Source of the DNA: Tachypleus tridentatus
Taxonomy: Eukaryota; Arthropoda; Merostomata; Xiphosura; Limulidae
Direction: 5' to 3'
Assembly (NCBI RefSeq): GCF_004210375.1
Contig: NC_134831.1
Coordinates: 42,442,035-42,506,034 of the forward strand
Length of the DNA stretch: 64,000 nt
Shown here: positions 48,720 through 60,299 of the stretch, one piece after another
Layout of the letters: every line of letters begins with the position of its first letter
Numbering within the stretch: position 1 is the stretch's first letter
Program-made: the position numbers and the translations under genes
The notes under the pieces: model-generated
Told to the model about the DNA's origin: nothing
The model's input: the letters and a program-made list of their open reading frames with translations, nothing else
The model's database searches: none

Positions 48720-49695
48720 GCCATTGCAGTCACCACAGACAAGAAGATTTACATTTCGATTTTGACTATCCAATCTCCTGCTTTACCTCTGAAGTCTGTG
48801 AATAATCTCTTTTGATGATTTGTTATTAACCCGTTAATAACTGCTAAAACATTTCATATAGAAAAATAATTCATTTAACCAACTCTGTAGTCAGATTTTT
48901 TATCCTTAGTATTATAGCAGGCAACAGAATGAAGTGACTAAATAGCCAATATAATGTAGTAAGTGGACTTCATGTAAAGTTTTGTTCTTGAACAAACTTT
49001 TAAATATTGAAATAACTTAACTCCTAATGATCTATTACGTTCCCCTTATTTTGTCAGAAATTAACACAGTACTCATATAGTTACTTAAAAAAAGCTAATA
49101 CGTAAACAAAAAATCTATTTCAAGCAAGCTATACATGTACTACAGATCTTTCTTTAGTCTAGGAGAATAGATCTGATTACGTACCGAAAATAAATTGAAC
49201 ATTTGATTTCAGGTGGTTATTTTGTTGAAGTATCTCATTGCACTGTTAATACACTGCTCTATCTCATATTTCAACAGAAACCTTTGGCTTGCGGGAAACA
49301 AATGTTTTGTAGACTTACCAGCGTTCTAGCTCTCTTTGTTTATTCATAAGTTTGATGAGCAATTTGAAACTGCATAAACCAACTGAAATAATATCGAGCT
49401 ACTGTTTTTCACTAGAGAGCGCTGTCATCTGTCATGTGATCCTTTTATATTAATCTGCGATAGCTTCATATGCCATTTTCACCATCATCAAAAGTGTCTT
49501 TGCAATATCAATTTCAAGGAAACCAAACCTGAATTCTCACTTCCCCGTCAATAAACATGGTATTAATGTCACTGGTTTTCTCAGGTTTTCTGTACTGCTG
49601 TTTTATTAGCTGAAATTATTGTCTGTGTCGAGTTATTTTCAGTGCTCACCGCCAACAGATATTTCTTGTTTTTTCAAGTCCATTTTTTTATAACA
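48720..49695. other. no gene seen
   Basis: No supported exon and no recognised element. The upstream part of the minus-strand LINE may continue into 48700-48840 but could not be traced. Confidence 0.45.
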
Positions 49696-49699
49696 ACAG

Positions 49700-50215
49700 G
49701 TTAAGAAACAGCTTTTATAACACAAAGAAATCAACACTTTAAAGAAGTTTCAAATAACCATACGCCCTAATCTATTACAGAAACGAAAGTTACACTAGAA
49801 GGTTCTAATTTTTAATGGCAGTTAGGTTCACCTAAAGAAGTCTTAGTTTGTTATAGAAATGCAAATAGGTTACTTCTAGAATGTTTTCATTTTTCATGGC
49901 AATTAGTTTTGCCTAAAGAAGCCTTAATTTATCATAGAAATGCAAATTGGTTATGGTTAAGGAGCCATATATTTCGTAACAGCGTGTTAAGAAACAGCTT
50001 TTATAACAGGAAGAAACCACAACTTTATGACATCTCAAATAACCATACGATCTAATTTGTTACAGAAATGAAATTAGTTTACACCTAGAAGGTTCTAATT
50101 TTTCCTGGCAGTTAAATTCGCTGAAAGAAGTTCTAGTTTGTTATAGAAATGCTAGAGGGTTACTCCTAGAAGGTTTTAATTTTTCATGACAATTAAATCT
50201 ACACCTAAAGATGCC
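49700..50215 (+). repeat. 285-bp tandem duplication with inner sub-repeats
   Basis: Copy 1 begins 'gttaagaaacagcttttata' at 49700 and copy 2 at 49985. Within each, a shorter unit with 'gttatagaaatgc', 'ggttac', 'ctagaaggtt' and 'atttttcatggcaatta' is repeated. Moderate divergence; non-coding. Confidence 0.8.
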
Positions 50216-50672
50216 CCAGTTTTTCATTTACTTCAAATTCAGTTACTTCAAAAGGGAAAAAGTGGGGAACACTAATTTATTACGGAAATAACATTCTCAA
50301 TATAAACAAATGTAAACAAATCTATGTATAATTTCTACCTTTGGCTTTCAAAGCGTCCAGTTTTAGAGAAAATACGAAAGCATATTCTGCACGTAACATC
50401 TTTTCTTCACAAATCTTGTGGAGTAACTTTTTATCTCGGGGAAACAACCTACATTAGATTATAACTGTTTTATTGGGGCTCAAGATGTAAATATGTTTGA
50501 TTCAGCCCTAAAGCAAGTACAAGTTAGATGTTGGAACGATAACTATCGCTGTGTAACCGTTAATATTATATTTTTTTATATAAACGATTAAACATCAGTG
50601 ATGTCGATAAAACCCACTTGTAGAGAAATATATATGTAAAAACGGCTCGTTTGGGTTGAGAAAATATTTTAC

Positions 50673-51059
50673 GTGGAGGAGCGACCAATGTTTTTAATAT
50701 TTGACAATACCAAATTTATTCAAAAACCAGGCACAAAATTGAGGTCTATACTATGTAAAAACTACACTGACAAACACCACACCAACATTACTTATAAAAT
50801 ACAATGTGATAACTGCCACGACTTCTATATTGGAGAAACAAGTAGAAAAATGGAAACCAGATTAAAAAAACATAAAAAGTCACATTCACACGTTTTCGAA
50901 CACTGCAAGTCAAAGAAACACAACATAACCATAGAAAACACTCAAATACTTAATAGAGAAACAGATATAAACAAACGCAAAATTAAAGGAGCCTTACTTA
51001 TGCAACAACTTAAACCCAAAATAAACCAGTACAAAGGAAGACCTTTATACCTATGTTAA
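50673..51059 (+). CDS. GIY-YIG endonuclease end of a Penelope-like ORF (partial)
   Basis: An open frame of about 128 residues, C-terminal part only. It shows YKIQCDNCHDFYIGETSRK: a CxxC pair in the linker followed by the GIY-YIG signature in its FYIG form with the Arg; then HVFEHCKSKKHN with the conserved His; and NKRKIKGALLMQQLKPKINQ, where this family has its catalytic Glu just before ALxIK (here the residue is Lys or shifted, so check). In Penelope-like elements this domain nicks the target for reverse transcription. The start at 50673 is only the first Met after truncation. No promoter is seen, and the piece cannot move itself without a reverse transcriptase. Confidence 0.85.
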   Translation: MEERPMFLIFDNTKFIQKPGTKLRSILCKNYTDKHHTNITYKIQCDNCHDFYIGETSRKMETRLKKHKKSHSHVFEHCKSKKHNITIENTQILNRETDINKRKIKGALLMQQLKPKINQYKGRPLYLC

Positions 51060-51192
51060 AAATAATAAAATAAATAATATAAAATTATATATTCAGACAT
51101 CTAACACCGCCCTCTACATTGCGACACTTAGTTACACAACCCCTTTCAAACATGTGGTCAGCTTTCGGTCAGTTACCTCTTTCTTTCTTTGT

Positions 51193-51230
51193 GAACCTGA
51201 CGATGACCGAAGAAGGTCGAAACGTTGTTC
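51193..51230 (+). ncRNA. hammerhead-ribozyme-like core of the Penelope-like element
   Basis: Layout: GAAC (51193-51196), CTGACGA matching the core CUGANGA (51197-51203), stem II 'gacc-gaagaa-ggtc', GAAA, 'cgtt', and GTTC closing stem I with GAAC. A near-absent helix III is the published habit of hammerheads found on Penelope-like elements. All core bases I can check are kept. Self-cleavage is inferred, not shown. Confidence 0.75.
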
Positions 51231-51292
51231 GCTCCTTTACGTAAAATATTTTCTCAACCCAAACGAGCCGTTTTTACATAAACGATTAAACA

Positions 51293-51565
51293 GTTAATAT
51301 CAACTATACAGGACACACGTACCTTACTATTAATAAATTATCTTAATATCATATCTACAGGGCACATGCAACGTAATTTTGGTGGATCATTTTAATATCA
51401 TCTGTACAAAATTATTGTAACTTAATATCAATGGGTTATCTTAATATCATCTGTACATAAGTTTTGTGACTTAAAATTTACGAATTATGTTAATATCAAC
51501 AATATAGGACTCACGTAACTTAATATTAATAGGTATGTTCGTATCAATTATACAGGATTCTCACA
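51293..51565 (+). repeat. imperfect tandem repeat, about 60-bp units
   Basis: About five diverged units contain 'cttaatatcatctgtacag', 'gacacacgtaacttaatatt' and 'aataggttat'. It begins directly after the target duplicate of the Penelope-like insertion, so the insertion landed at the edge of this array. Confidence 0.65.
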
Positions 51566-53857
51566 AACAGAACTATCTAGAGCTTCAAGTAACATCAACA
51601 GTTCAAAGCTGATATTAATATTAACATTATTTTTATTAATACCCATCATCTACCGTCAGGGCTGTATAAAAATTGTTATTTTGTAATACAGTCTTGCCCA
51701 AAATCTTTGCATGCTGTTTTACGTTGATGGTATTTACTACATACATGCAGTAGTTACCGAGCAAATGCGTCAGTAGTAACAGAGAAGGTTGAGCAATAAT
51801 TTTGTGTTCAAGAATGATCATGCTACTATCAACAGTACTCGTACTACAGAGAATTATCTCGACCAAGAGAACGTCACAAGATTGCCATTGCCAGCGAAGT
51901 CTTCATATTGTAGTCTCATTAAGAATTGTTGTGCAGAAATGAGCCGTGAAATTGCTATCTAATGACAAGTTAGGATGAAATCGTGGGAGATTACATCAAT
52001 AACCTGATCGACAGCATGCCACATCTCCTTACGAAAATTAATAGAATACTGGGAAGATCAACTAAGTGCTTAATGTTTAATATGAAGTAATATGATGTTA
52101 CAGTTATGAATTATAATAATGTGGTGTTATATCTTGTCATTACAAATGCTTTGGTAAAGTTTTTTGTGTTAGTCGAAATGCTGAATTACACATCTTTCTA
52201 CAGGTGTTTGATAAAATTATTTGCTGTTATAATAAATCATTCGTGATATCCATAGAACCTGTTTCCTTATACAATTACATATTTAGATGTTTAATACAAC
52301 ACGCATTTCTCACTTTAACAGTTAAATGTATTTTTATTCCATCTTCATTATAATTATTTTATTTGTTACAATATATGCAAACACTTTGGTCGAGTGTGTA
52401 AGATACTATTGTAACATGAATTTACACTGACTTGATTTTTGGTTTCAGTTTACCACTATTTAATTATAGTAGCCCAAGAATTGGCGGCGGGTACTGCTAA
52501 GTAACAGCTTTCCTTCGAATGTATTTCCTTAAAGCTAAGGATAACTGCACAAAGATATCACTTGGGAACAGTAATATTTTGTTGTAATATCCAGGAAAAA
52601 AAGTGAACAGCTCACTGATGAATACATTATATGTTTAAATGGATAGAAGTATAGAAATAATCTGTTGAATTCAGTAATGATTAGATATTGACTAAACATT
52701 TAATATCTAACGTAAAGTAAGCTCTCCTTTACCAATGCTCTGCTCTTTATTATTACTACATGTGTATACATATATATATACATCCATAAAAATACGTTTG
52801 CATTTTCCAATGTCCTTCAAAGCAAACATGTTGCAAAACAGTTTTATAGTATTTTACAAACGTCAAACTCAGTGTCAGGCTTATTATAAATTTGAACTGG
52901 AGTTTTCTGTTTTCTTTTCCTTACGAAAGGTTATTTTTTTTTGTTTCATTTCATTCCTACTTGGCCGCGTTAGTTGTGATTTAACATTTACCTTTGGTCT
53001 CGCCACACTCGTAGAATAAAGATTTTATTTTTTACAGTTGCTATTTCAATCTAGTTAAAATTATGAGACGAAGAACTTTTAGTGATAAAAAAGAGAGAGA
53101 GAGAGACGAAAGTCTGGGAAAACCTACGCCGTTTTTACCCATGGGACACCTTTGGCAAGATAAATTATTTTTTTTCTTCGAAAATTTTTTTACTCTTGGA
53201 GTTATGGATCGAGATATATTAACTTTTTCTCGTGTAAGTTTAGTATCACAAGTTGAAAGTTCTGTAATATTGGTTTGTTTACTTTACCAAATTACCCAAA
53301 AAATTCGTAACGTAAAATTGTACTCTTGAGCTATAATGGAGTTATGAAACAGAAATCAGTTTCCTTTTATTTCTCCTCCTTCTGGTAGTACGTAGCGAAA
53401 AGAATCAGAGTTCGATCCATGCGATTACATGCATTGCAGGTAGATTATCACAAGACTTTTTGGTTAAAAACTAACAAAACTTTTCTCACTCAGTTCTCAC
53501 TCTTTGGTTTAAATTGACACCACATGGTGTAGCAATAGTTATCACGTCAATAAGAAAATTACCAACAGAAAATACTGAAAATCAATTGTTTTCCGCTGAC
53601 GTAGTTTTTGTTATCATGTGGCCATGCGAAAATGACTGAGGAAGGAAATGTAATGCCATTGTTTTATTTTTGACTAGCATTGCACAATGCAGTTACAACA
53701 ATTATGGGAGAATGAAAAGGTGGAGAACATTAGACTAATATCAATTTTTATTTGTAATCAAACAGCTATAAAAGTGACGAAAAGATAGAGAAATCTTAAT
53801 GTATCTTTTGTGTTTTTAAGTGATATCGCATAATATTGATATGGTAATAATGTGGCT
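51566..53857. other. no gene seen; one SINE scrap
   Basis: A short family A piece ('tagcccaagaattggcggcg', about 52469-52500) is the only recognised repeat. Open frames 51636-51866 (-), 52735-53019 (+) and 53063-53329 (+) are low-complexity with no domain or splice support. An 'agagagag' run lies at 53091-53105. Confidence 0.5.
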
Positions 53858-54135
53858 TAAAGTTTATTTCTGAATTTCGCGCAAAACTACATCAGAGCTA
53901 TTAGGGAGTTAGCCGTCCCTAATTTAGCAGTGTAAGACTAGAGGGAAGGCAGCTAGTCATCACCACCCACCGCCACCTCTTGGGCTACTCTTTTACCAAC
54001 GAATAGTGGGATTGACCGTTACATTATAATACCTCCACGGCTGAAAGGGCGAGCATCTTTGGTGCGACGGGGATTCGAACCCGTGACCCTCAGATTATGA
54101 GTGGAACGCCCTAACCCACCTGGCCATGCCAGGCC
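53858..54135 (-). mobile_element. tRNA-derived SINE (family A) with 7-bp target duplication
   Basis: Full minus-strand copy with head 'ggcctggcatggccaggtgg', box B 'gggttcgaatccc' and a body very close to the family norm. Flanking 'tgtggct' lies at 53851-53857 and 54136-54142. Confidence 0.92.
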
Positions 54136-54607
54136 TGTGGCTAACACAAACTGACGAACTGTAAGTTACGGTGTTAGTACAGTTATGACGTGAATATCAG
54201 GAGACGTTCGAGTGAGAAACGGCGCTTACCTAGGTGTATTTGATGAACAGAGTTTACCAGTTACCACGTAAGAGCGCGAGCAATTTACACGTGCTGTTTA
54301 CTTTGATAGAAACTCGCAAGTCTTGCAGATGATAATATTAAAGTGAGTATGAAAAGCTCATTAATTAACACTGTCCAATCACGAGCCTTCATGGCTTGAG
54401 GTATCAAATATATAATGTAAACAAACGGATACTCAGTCTAAAATACTAGTCCAAACACTATTGAATTGTTTAAAAACCCTACCATGTGAAAGAGTAATAT
54501 GCGATAATATAGGCACTATTTCAATATTTAGAAACAAATTATTAACTTCAGTTGGAATTCTTAAAAGTTGTTGTACAACATGATGGGGTGACCAGAATGA
54601 AATATAA

Positions 54608-54893
54608 CACGTTATTATGATCTGATAGTATTTCCATTGTTATATATCGTTATGATCTGACATTATTTCCGTTGCATTATACAATTATAATGTGACATTC
54701 TTTCCATTGGTATACCTTATTATGAACTGACATTATTTTCGTTGTTATATATTTTTGTAATCTGACATTATTTCCGTTGCATTATATTATTATGATCTGA
54801 CATTAGTACCGTTGCTACATACTATTTTGAACTGGTAGTAATTCCTCTGCCATATAATACTATAATCTGACATTATTTCCGTTGCTACGACAA
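54608..54893 (+). repeat. about 40-bp imperfect tandem repeat, seven copies
   Basis: Units follow 'ttatgatctgacattatttc' plus 'cgttgcattatat' with length variation. They lie just upstream of a second, unrelated minisatellite. Confidence 0.8.
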
Positions 54894-54982
54894 TCATGAC
54901 TAATTCTGTTAAACCTTATAACACTTTAAATGGCGTTCCAGTTCCAAAACTCAACTTCTATATAGAAAGATACAAGACTGAT

Positions 54983-55548
54983 GAACTAAATGTGATATAG
55001 GGATACATGATTGTTGGACTGAGTGTCATACAGGGATACATGATTGTTGAACTAACTGTTATACAGGGTAACATGATTGTTGAACTAACTGTTATACAGG
55101 GTAACATGATTGTTGAACTAAGTGTCATACAGGGATACATGATTGTTTAACTAAATGTCGTAAAGGGATACATGATTGTTGAACTAAATGTCATAAAGGG
55201 ATACATGATTGTTGAACTAAATGTCATAAAGGGATATATGATTGTTGAACTAAATGTTATCCAGGAATACATGATTGTTGAACTGAGGTCATACAGGGAT
55301 ACATGATTGTTGAACTGAGTGTCATACAGGGATACATGATTGTTGAACTAAATGTTATACAGGGATATATGATTGTTGAATTAAGTGATATACAAGGATA
55401 CATGATTGTTGAACTAAATGTTATACAGGGATACATGATTATTGAACTAAGTGATATACAAGGATACATGATTGTTGAACTAAATGTTATACAGGGATAT
55501 ATGATTGTTGAATTAAGTGTTATATTAGGATACAAGGTTGTTAAAATA
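54983..55548 (+). repeat. 33-bp minisatellite, about 17 copies
   Basis: Units 'gggatacatgattgttgaac' plus 'taaatgttataca' vary mainly in the second part (taaatgtcata, tgagtgtcata, taagtgatata). Where the length stays at 33, one plus frame reads MIVELNVIQGY over and over and the minus frame also stays open. A one-base loss near 55287 resets the frame. Judged non-coding. Confidence 0.92.
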
Positions 55549-57430
55549 AACCGATACTTATCATTTATAGACTTAAGTTAAAAGTTTGATCTTTAATATG
55601 TGTAAATATATATATATATATTTACTGAACTTAAAACTTGTATTGTAGAAGTCGAATATAAACTAGACGTTTAACGCACAAAGTGAGAAAATATTTAATC
55701 TAAGTTTATAGAATTTCATAAAACAATTTTTTTAGTAATGTTAGTACGATATATATGCTTGAACTATAAGGATTTTCACTGTTTCTCTATACACTTCATT
55801 ATGATGTAGCTGAAATGTAATATTTTCAAAAATTAAATTTGTTTTCGTAAAAAAGAGCTACAGTATTTAGTCTAATTTAATAAACAGGTATAAAGTATGT
55901 GAGAATTTTCAAACACCTTTCTATACAAGTTAAATAAATGTTCTGTATGATTCTTGCATGACGCTTGTTTCAAATAGAAGCCTAAGGTTGTTATAATTTT
56001 TTACAACTTTTGCAAAGCCACGGAATTTGTAAAATAATAAACTAACTATAATCGCTCAAATGAAAGTTTAAACGGCATATTTTTGTAGATCTTCATAAAA
56101 TTATAATTAAAACTTTATCATGCAATATTTCGTACTATGAGTAATAAAGCTGTAATTTATTTTAATTTAATTTACTGTTTTAATTTAATTTAATAGTTTT
56201 AAAATATTGTTATGGTAGAAGACATCAGTACAAAACTAGACTTAACATTTTTGTGTGTGAGGGGCACAAGATGATTCACTGTGATATGCTAGTCAGAATT
56301 ACTGTATCCAAAGAAAGTATCTCCATAGTATTAGTCAAGTGAGACGGTGCTTTATACGCATATTTTCAAGTAAATTTAATTAATATACAGAAATTTACAG
56401 AAGTAGATTATTTATTTATTTTTGGTTAGTTTATATAATAGAAAAATCTATTTTTGAAAAGTTTATGTATATAAACAGACCTGATGAAAGTTCTTTCGTT
56501 AAGAGATTGTTTGACAAAGCATAATATCAGTCTTACCACATTTAGTTGGAGTAAAATATTTATATAAACGGTAATAACTTAGAGGTAAAATTAGATTCAC
56601 CAGGACAAAAAAATAAAAACAGAGCTATATAGGTCATGATAGAATGAATACACGTTAACTGTTGCATATTTTGCATTTCAAAATAGTGTATAACTTTTAG
56701 GTTATATGATTCAGAATAAAATATTTAGATTTTAAACGTTTTACGGTCAAGTGAACTCGAAACAGTCTCTTTCATGACTATTTAGATTTTAAATGAAAGC
56801 AGTATATACGTATAATGATATGTGTTAATAATGAAATACGCTACACAAGTAGTAAAACTATAAAAATCAAAATATCAACTTTTACTTATTCAAATACTTT
56901 CTTTGCTATGACGAACTAAATACATAGTTTTACCTTCATTTACTTTTGGACATACAGCTTTAGTTAATATTTTGATAGGATCAGAGTAAACTATGTATTT
57001 GGAATGAAACTCAAACCCAAGTTGGCCATTAGTATAGCTAATTGAATGTATATTCATACTTATGTAGATTAGACTGAATTGTTTCATCAAATGGGTATCT
57101 TTGCTGTTAACGATATTATCGTCCGTAATTCCAGTAATATCTCATGAAGTTTGAACAGTCTTGAAGATTTGGTTAGTCCGAAATAATTGCATTAAACAAA
57201 CAAAGAATACTAATTTTTGTAATAACAGTGTAATTGTAAACATTAAATCAATATTAAAATTAATGACATTTGATTATACTTTCTAGAATTCAAATGATTT
57301 AAGTTAACTTGGAAAAGAGCTTTCTGGCTAGTTAATAAATCTTACTATGATAGATGTAGCGTGTATGTAAGTATCTATGTATGTAACAAAAACTCTTGAG
57401 CTATCTATTGAATGGCACAACTAGCACAAA
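55549..57430. other. no gene; diverged repeat copies
   Basis: AT-rich, with a TA microsatellite at about 55602-55621. Segments 56728-56875 and 57280-57360 resemble the 44.6-45.4 kb repeat units, including a decayed hairpin 'agtctctttcatgact' (about 56763-56778). No exon supported. Confidence 0.45.
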
Positions 57431-57670
57431 AGGCTCATCATGGAAAGGTGGTTAAGGTAGTTGACTCGTAATCTGAGGTTCGCGGGTTCGAATTCCGGTG
57501 GCGCCAAACATGCTCGCCCTTTCAGTCGTGGGAGCGTTATAATTCAACAGTCAATCACACTAGTCTTTGGTAAAAGAGTAGCCAAAGAGTTGGCTAAATT
57601 CACTGCTAAATTATGGACGGCTAGCGCAATAGCCCTCGTGTAGCTTTGCGCGAAATTCAAAAAACAACCC
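57431..57670 (+). mobile_element. tRNA-derived SINE (family A), internal deletion
   Basis: Head 'ggaaaggtggttaaggtagt', box B 'gggttcgaattcc', then the body lacking the 'ggtgggtggtgatgactagc' segment ('agagttggctaaattcactg'), ending 'aaaaaacaaccc'. Confidence 0.9.
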
Positions 57671-57984
57671 AAACGCAAATCCACAAGAGGACCGTTTAAT
57701 TATTGCCAAGGTAAATTTTTCGCGTGTGTATTTAGACCTTATGCATTACTGGAAAATGTGTTATAACAAATGCAGAACATTTTACCAGGTTACTAGGTAC
57801 ACTCAACCTTTGTAGGTTTTTAATTAGTTTTTATTTTGTTTCATTATTTACGCAAGTATCAATCAACGAACCTATTAATTGTAATATTCCTTACTTTATA
57901 CCAGATGATGCCAATTCCAAAACACAACTTCCCTTAGAAGTTTTGAAACGAATGGCGATTTTCATATGAATACAAGCTTTATTC

Positions 57985-58672
57985 TAATTTAATGAGGAAT
58001 TTCATGTTCAGATTGAGGGAATAATTATGGGCAACCCATTAGTACCTGTTCTAACTAACATATTTATGAACTTGTTTGATTATAAATTTAAAATTACGGT
58101 TAATTTTGGGTTATGTTGCGTTTTGTTTTGTCAGATATGTCGATGATATATTTACTAACTTTGTTTCTTGACAAATAGTTAAACAGATTTTAGTATTTTA
58201 AAATTCATTACACCTTGATATTAAATCTACCCATGAGAATGAAGATGAACTATTATTTCTCAATGTCGTGGTTAGTAGGCTTAATAACGCTTTTAAAATG
58301 AAGCTATTTGGAAAGGAAACTCGTACTGATCTGTACTTGAACTAGTTGTCAGCTCATCGCAAATCTAAAAAGAACAGAGATTATAAAAACGTTATCGACT
58401 GTTGTTAAAACTAATGACAGTTTAAAATGGGGGCTGGATAAAGAAGTACAATATTTGGAAAATGTTCTGGTGAAGTGGAATGATTATCATATGAGTGTGG
58501 TTAGAAAATATTTTGGCGAAGTGGAATGATTATCATATTAGTGTGGTGAGAAAATGTTTTGGTGAAGTGGAACCTGTTATTAATAAATGTAAAATTAAAG
58601 AAGCTATTTTAATAAAGGAATACAAACCTTTCGTAAATAAAATACTAGGAGTAGGTTTATACTTATTCTAAG
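57985..58672 (+). pseudogene. Penelope-like reverse transcriptase relic
   Basis: Pieces in order on the plus strand: IEGIIMGNPLVPVLTNIFMN (RT motif with G-x-P-x-x-P), RYVDDIF (catalytic Tyr-x-Asp-Asp box, about 58135), then FLNVVVSRLNN and KETRTDLYLN (about 58255-58345), a short internal duplication near 58465-58570 ('aatgattatcatat' twice), and IKEAILIKEYKPFVNKIL near the end, equivalent to the tail of the GIY-YIG domain at 51000. Most of the GIY-YIG region is deleted. 'ggcgaaacgttg' at about 58730 may be what is left of its hammerhead. Confidence 0.75.
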
Positions 58673-58778
58673 CTCAAGGATATGTTTATAACGTTACCAA
58701 TTGGGTGTACTAAGTGCTGTGTTAACAGTGGCGAAACGTTGATTTTTAAATGGTGTATATATATTTTTTTTCTACGGT

Positions 58779-59019
58779 CGTAATCCGAGGGTCGCGGGTT
58801 CGCGCCCGCGTGGCGCTAAACATGCTCGCCCTCCCAGCCGTGGGGATGTATAATGTGACGGTCAATCCCACTATTCATTGGTAAAAGAGTAGTCCAAGAG
58901 TTGGCGGTGAGTGGTGATGACTAGCTGCCTTCCCTCTAGTCTTACACTGCTAAATTAGGGACGGCTAGCACAGATAGCCCTCGAGTAGCTTTGTGCGAAA
59001 TTCCAAAACAAACAAACAA
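58779..59019 (+). mobile_element. 5'-truncated SINE (family A) with 12-bp target duplication
   Basis: Starts inside the head at 'cgtaatccgagggtcgcggg', lacking box A, yet is bounded by perfect duplicates 'tttttctacggt' (58767-58778 and 59020-59031). Truncation therefore happened during insertion. The body is very well preserved. Confidence 0.94.
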
Positions 59020-59580
59020 TTTTTCTACGGTTTTTTTCGTTATTAGCAGTAAAAAATGCAAACACTAGTCCTAATAATAGTAACCAAACTAGTCGGCCGT
59101 AAATATTTGTCATTCACTGTGCTAGAAAATATGTTTATTTATTATTTACTCGTAATACTGCAACACAATGTGCCTGAAAAGAAATTACATTGTTGTTTTT
59201 TTGGTTTTTTATCCCTATTGCGATTATTCCGATTGAAATATATCTACAACGTTACTAATGGCTTAAATATTTAAACGTTGTTCGCATGCGCTGTCATTGA
59301 CTGTTATTGTGGTATTTTATCACAGTACATTTAGCCATGACCTACTGACGAAGATTAAGGCTTAGAACTATCAAATCTTTCTTAAACGTTACACGTGAGA
59401 GAGACTGAACAAGTGTGGCACAGTATTTTTAAAATAAGTATTTTGTCAGCATTACCAGGATAATTACAACATAGGTGATGAAATAACCTGCAGAAATTAT
59501 TAATATGCTTTACTAACTCCGATAGATAAAATATAACAAGTTAGCACGCTATACAGCGTGGCATGCCACAAAGTTACAAT

Positions 59581-59853
59581 TGTTTGTTACTTTTGAATTT
59601 CGCACAAAGCTACACGAATGCTATCTGCGCTAGCCGTCTCTAATTTAGCAGTGTAAGACAAGAGGGAAGGCAGCCAGTCATCACCACCCACCGACGACTC
59701 TTGAGCTACTCTCTTGCCAGTGAGTGATGTGATTGACAGTCACATTATAACGCCCCACGGTTGAAAGGGCGAGCATCTTTGGTGCGGCGAGGATTCGAAC
59801 CCGCGATCCTCAGATTACTAGTCGAGCGCCTTAGCAGCCTGGCCGTGGGGGGC
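59581..59853 (-). mobile_element. tRNA-derived SINE (family A), minus strand
   Basis: Head 'ggccccccacggccaggctg' on the minus strand, box B 'gggttcgaatcc', full body, and tail 'aattcaaaagtaacaaac'. Confidence 0.9.
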
Positions 59854-59936
59854 CTTAATTTCATTGTTATTTGGATGTTGAATTTTACATTAGCCATTCT
59901 TAACTGACAAGAGATTGGGGAGAGGGAAAGCGTGAG

Positions 59937-60101
59937 CTAGATAGCACAACCAACTATTTTCCCCCAGTGAATGATGGGACTGATCGTCACATTACAATGC
60001 TCGCCCGCAAGGTTGAAATGACATGCTCGGCGACGGGATACGATCCCGCGACCTGTTTAACTGCGAGTCGAGCGCCCTAATAACCAGTCCATGCCAGGCT
60101 C
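59937..60101 (-). mobile_element. SINE (family A-like), partial head half
   Basis: Minus-strand 'gcctggcatggactggttat', 'gcgctcgactcgcagtt', box B-like 'gggatcgtatcc' and 'catgtcatttcaaccttgc' follow the family order at lower identity. The 3' half is missing. It lies 85 bases from the previous SINE in the same orientation. Confidence 0.7.
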
Positions 60102-60299
60102 TATTATTAGCCAACAATCGAGTACTGGTTTTACGAAAAACCCAATCCTGATAACGTTAAACTTGCACGACGCTTGAGAGACTACGTTCTCGTGAAGTAT
60201 TTCCCTAATTGTAATACTATTATGTCGTAATTCTTCATTAAATAAATATAAGGTATCTAGTCTTATGAAAAAGGAAAAAACGTCAGTGTTGTTGGGCTA

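Larger units (their letters stand above)
50595..51277 (+). mobile_element. Penelope-like element, 5'-truncated young insertion
   Basis: A 683-bp insertion flanked by the 15-bp direct repeat 'ataaacgattaaaca' (50580-50594 and 51278-51292). The end sequence 'tgtaaaaacggctcgtttgg' to 'aaatattttacg' (about 50636-50674) is repeated as its exact reverse complement at about 51239-51277, so both ends carry the same terminal sequence in opposite senses. Inside is an intact C-terminal GIY-YIG ORF and a hammerhead-like motif; the reverse transcriptase is absent. The left end recurs alone at 21748. Confidence 0.88.

Noticed and set aside
52735-53329. Two plus-strand ORFs of 94 and 88 codons
   Set aside because: They are Phe/Leu-rich low-complexity translations of T-rich DNA with no domain, splice or repeat support.
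55303-55581. Protein with MIVELNVIQGY repeats
   Set aside because: The open frame follows from a 33-bp unit without stops. A one-base deletion in the array breaks it and no gene signals flank it.
58712-58745. Third hammerhead at the end of the Penelope-like relic
   Set aside because: 'GGCGAAACGTTG' is present but no CUGANGA and no convincing stem I or II could be found; kept only as a remark.
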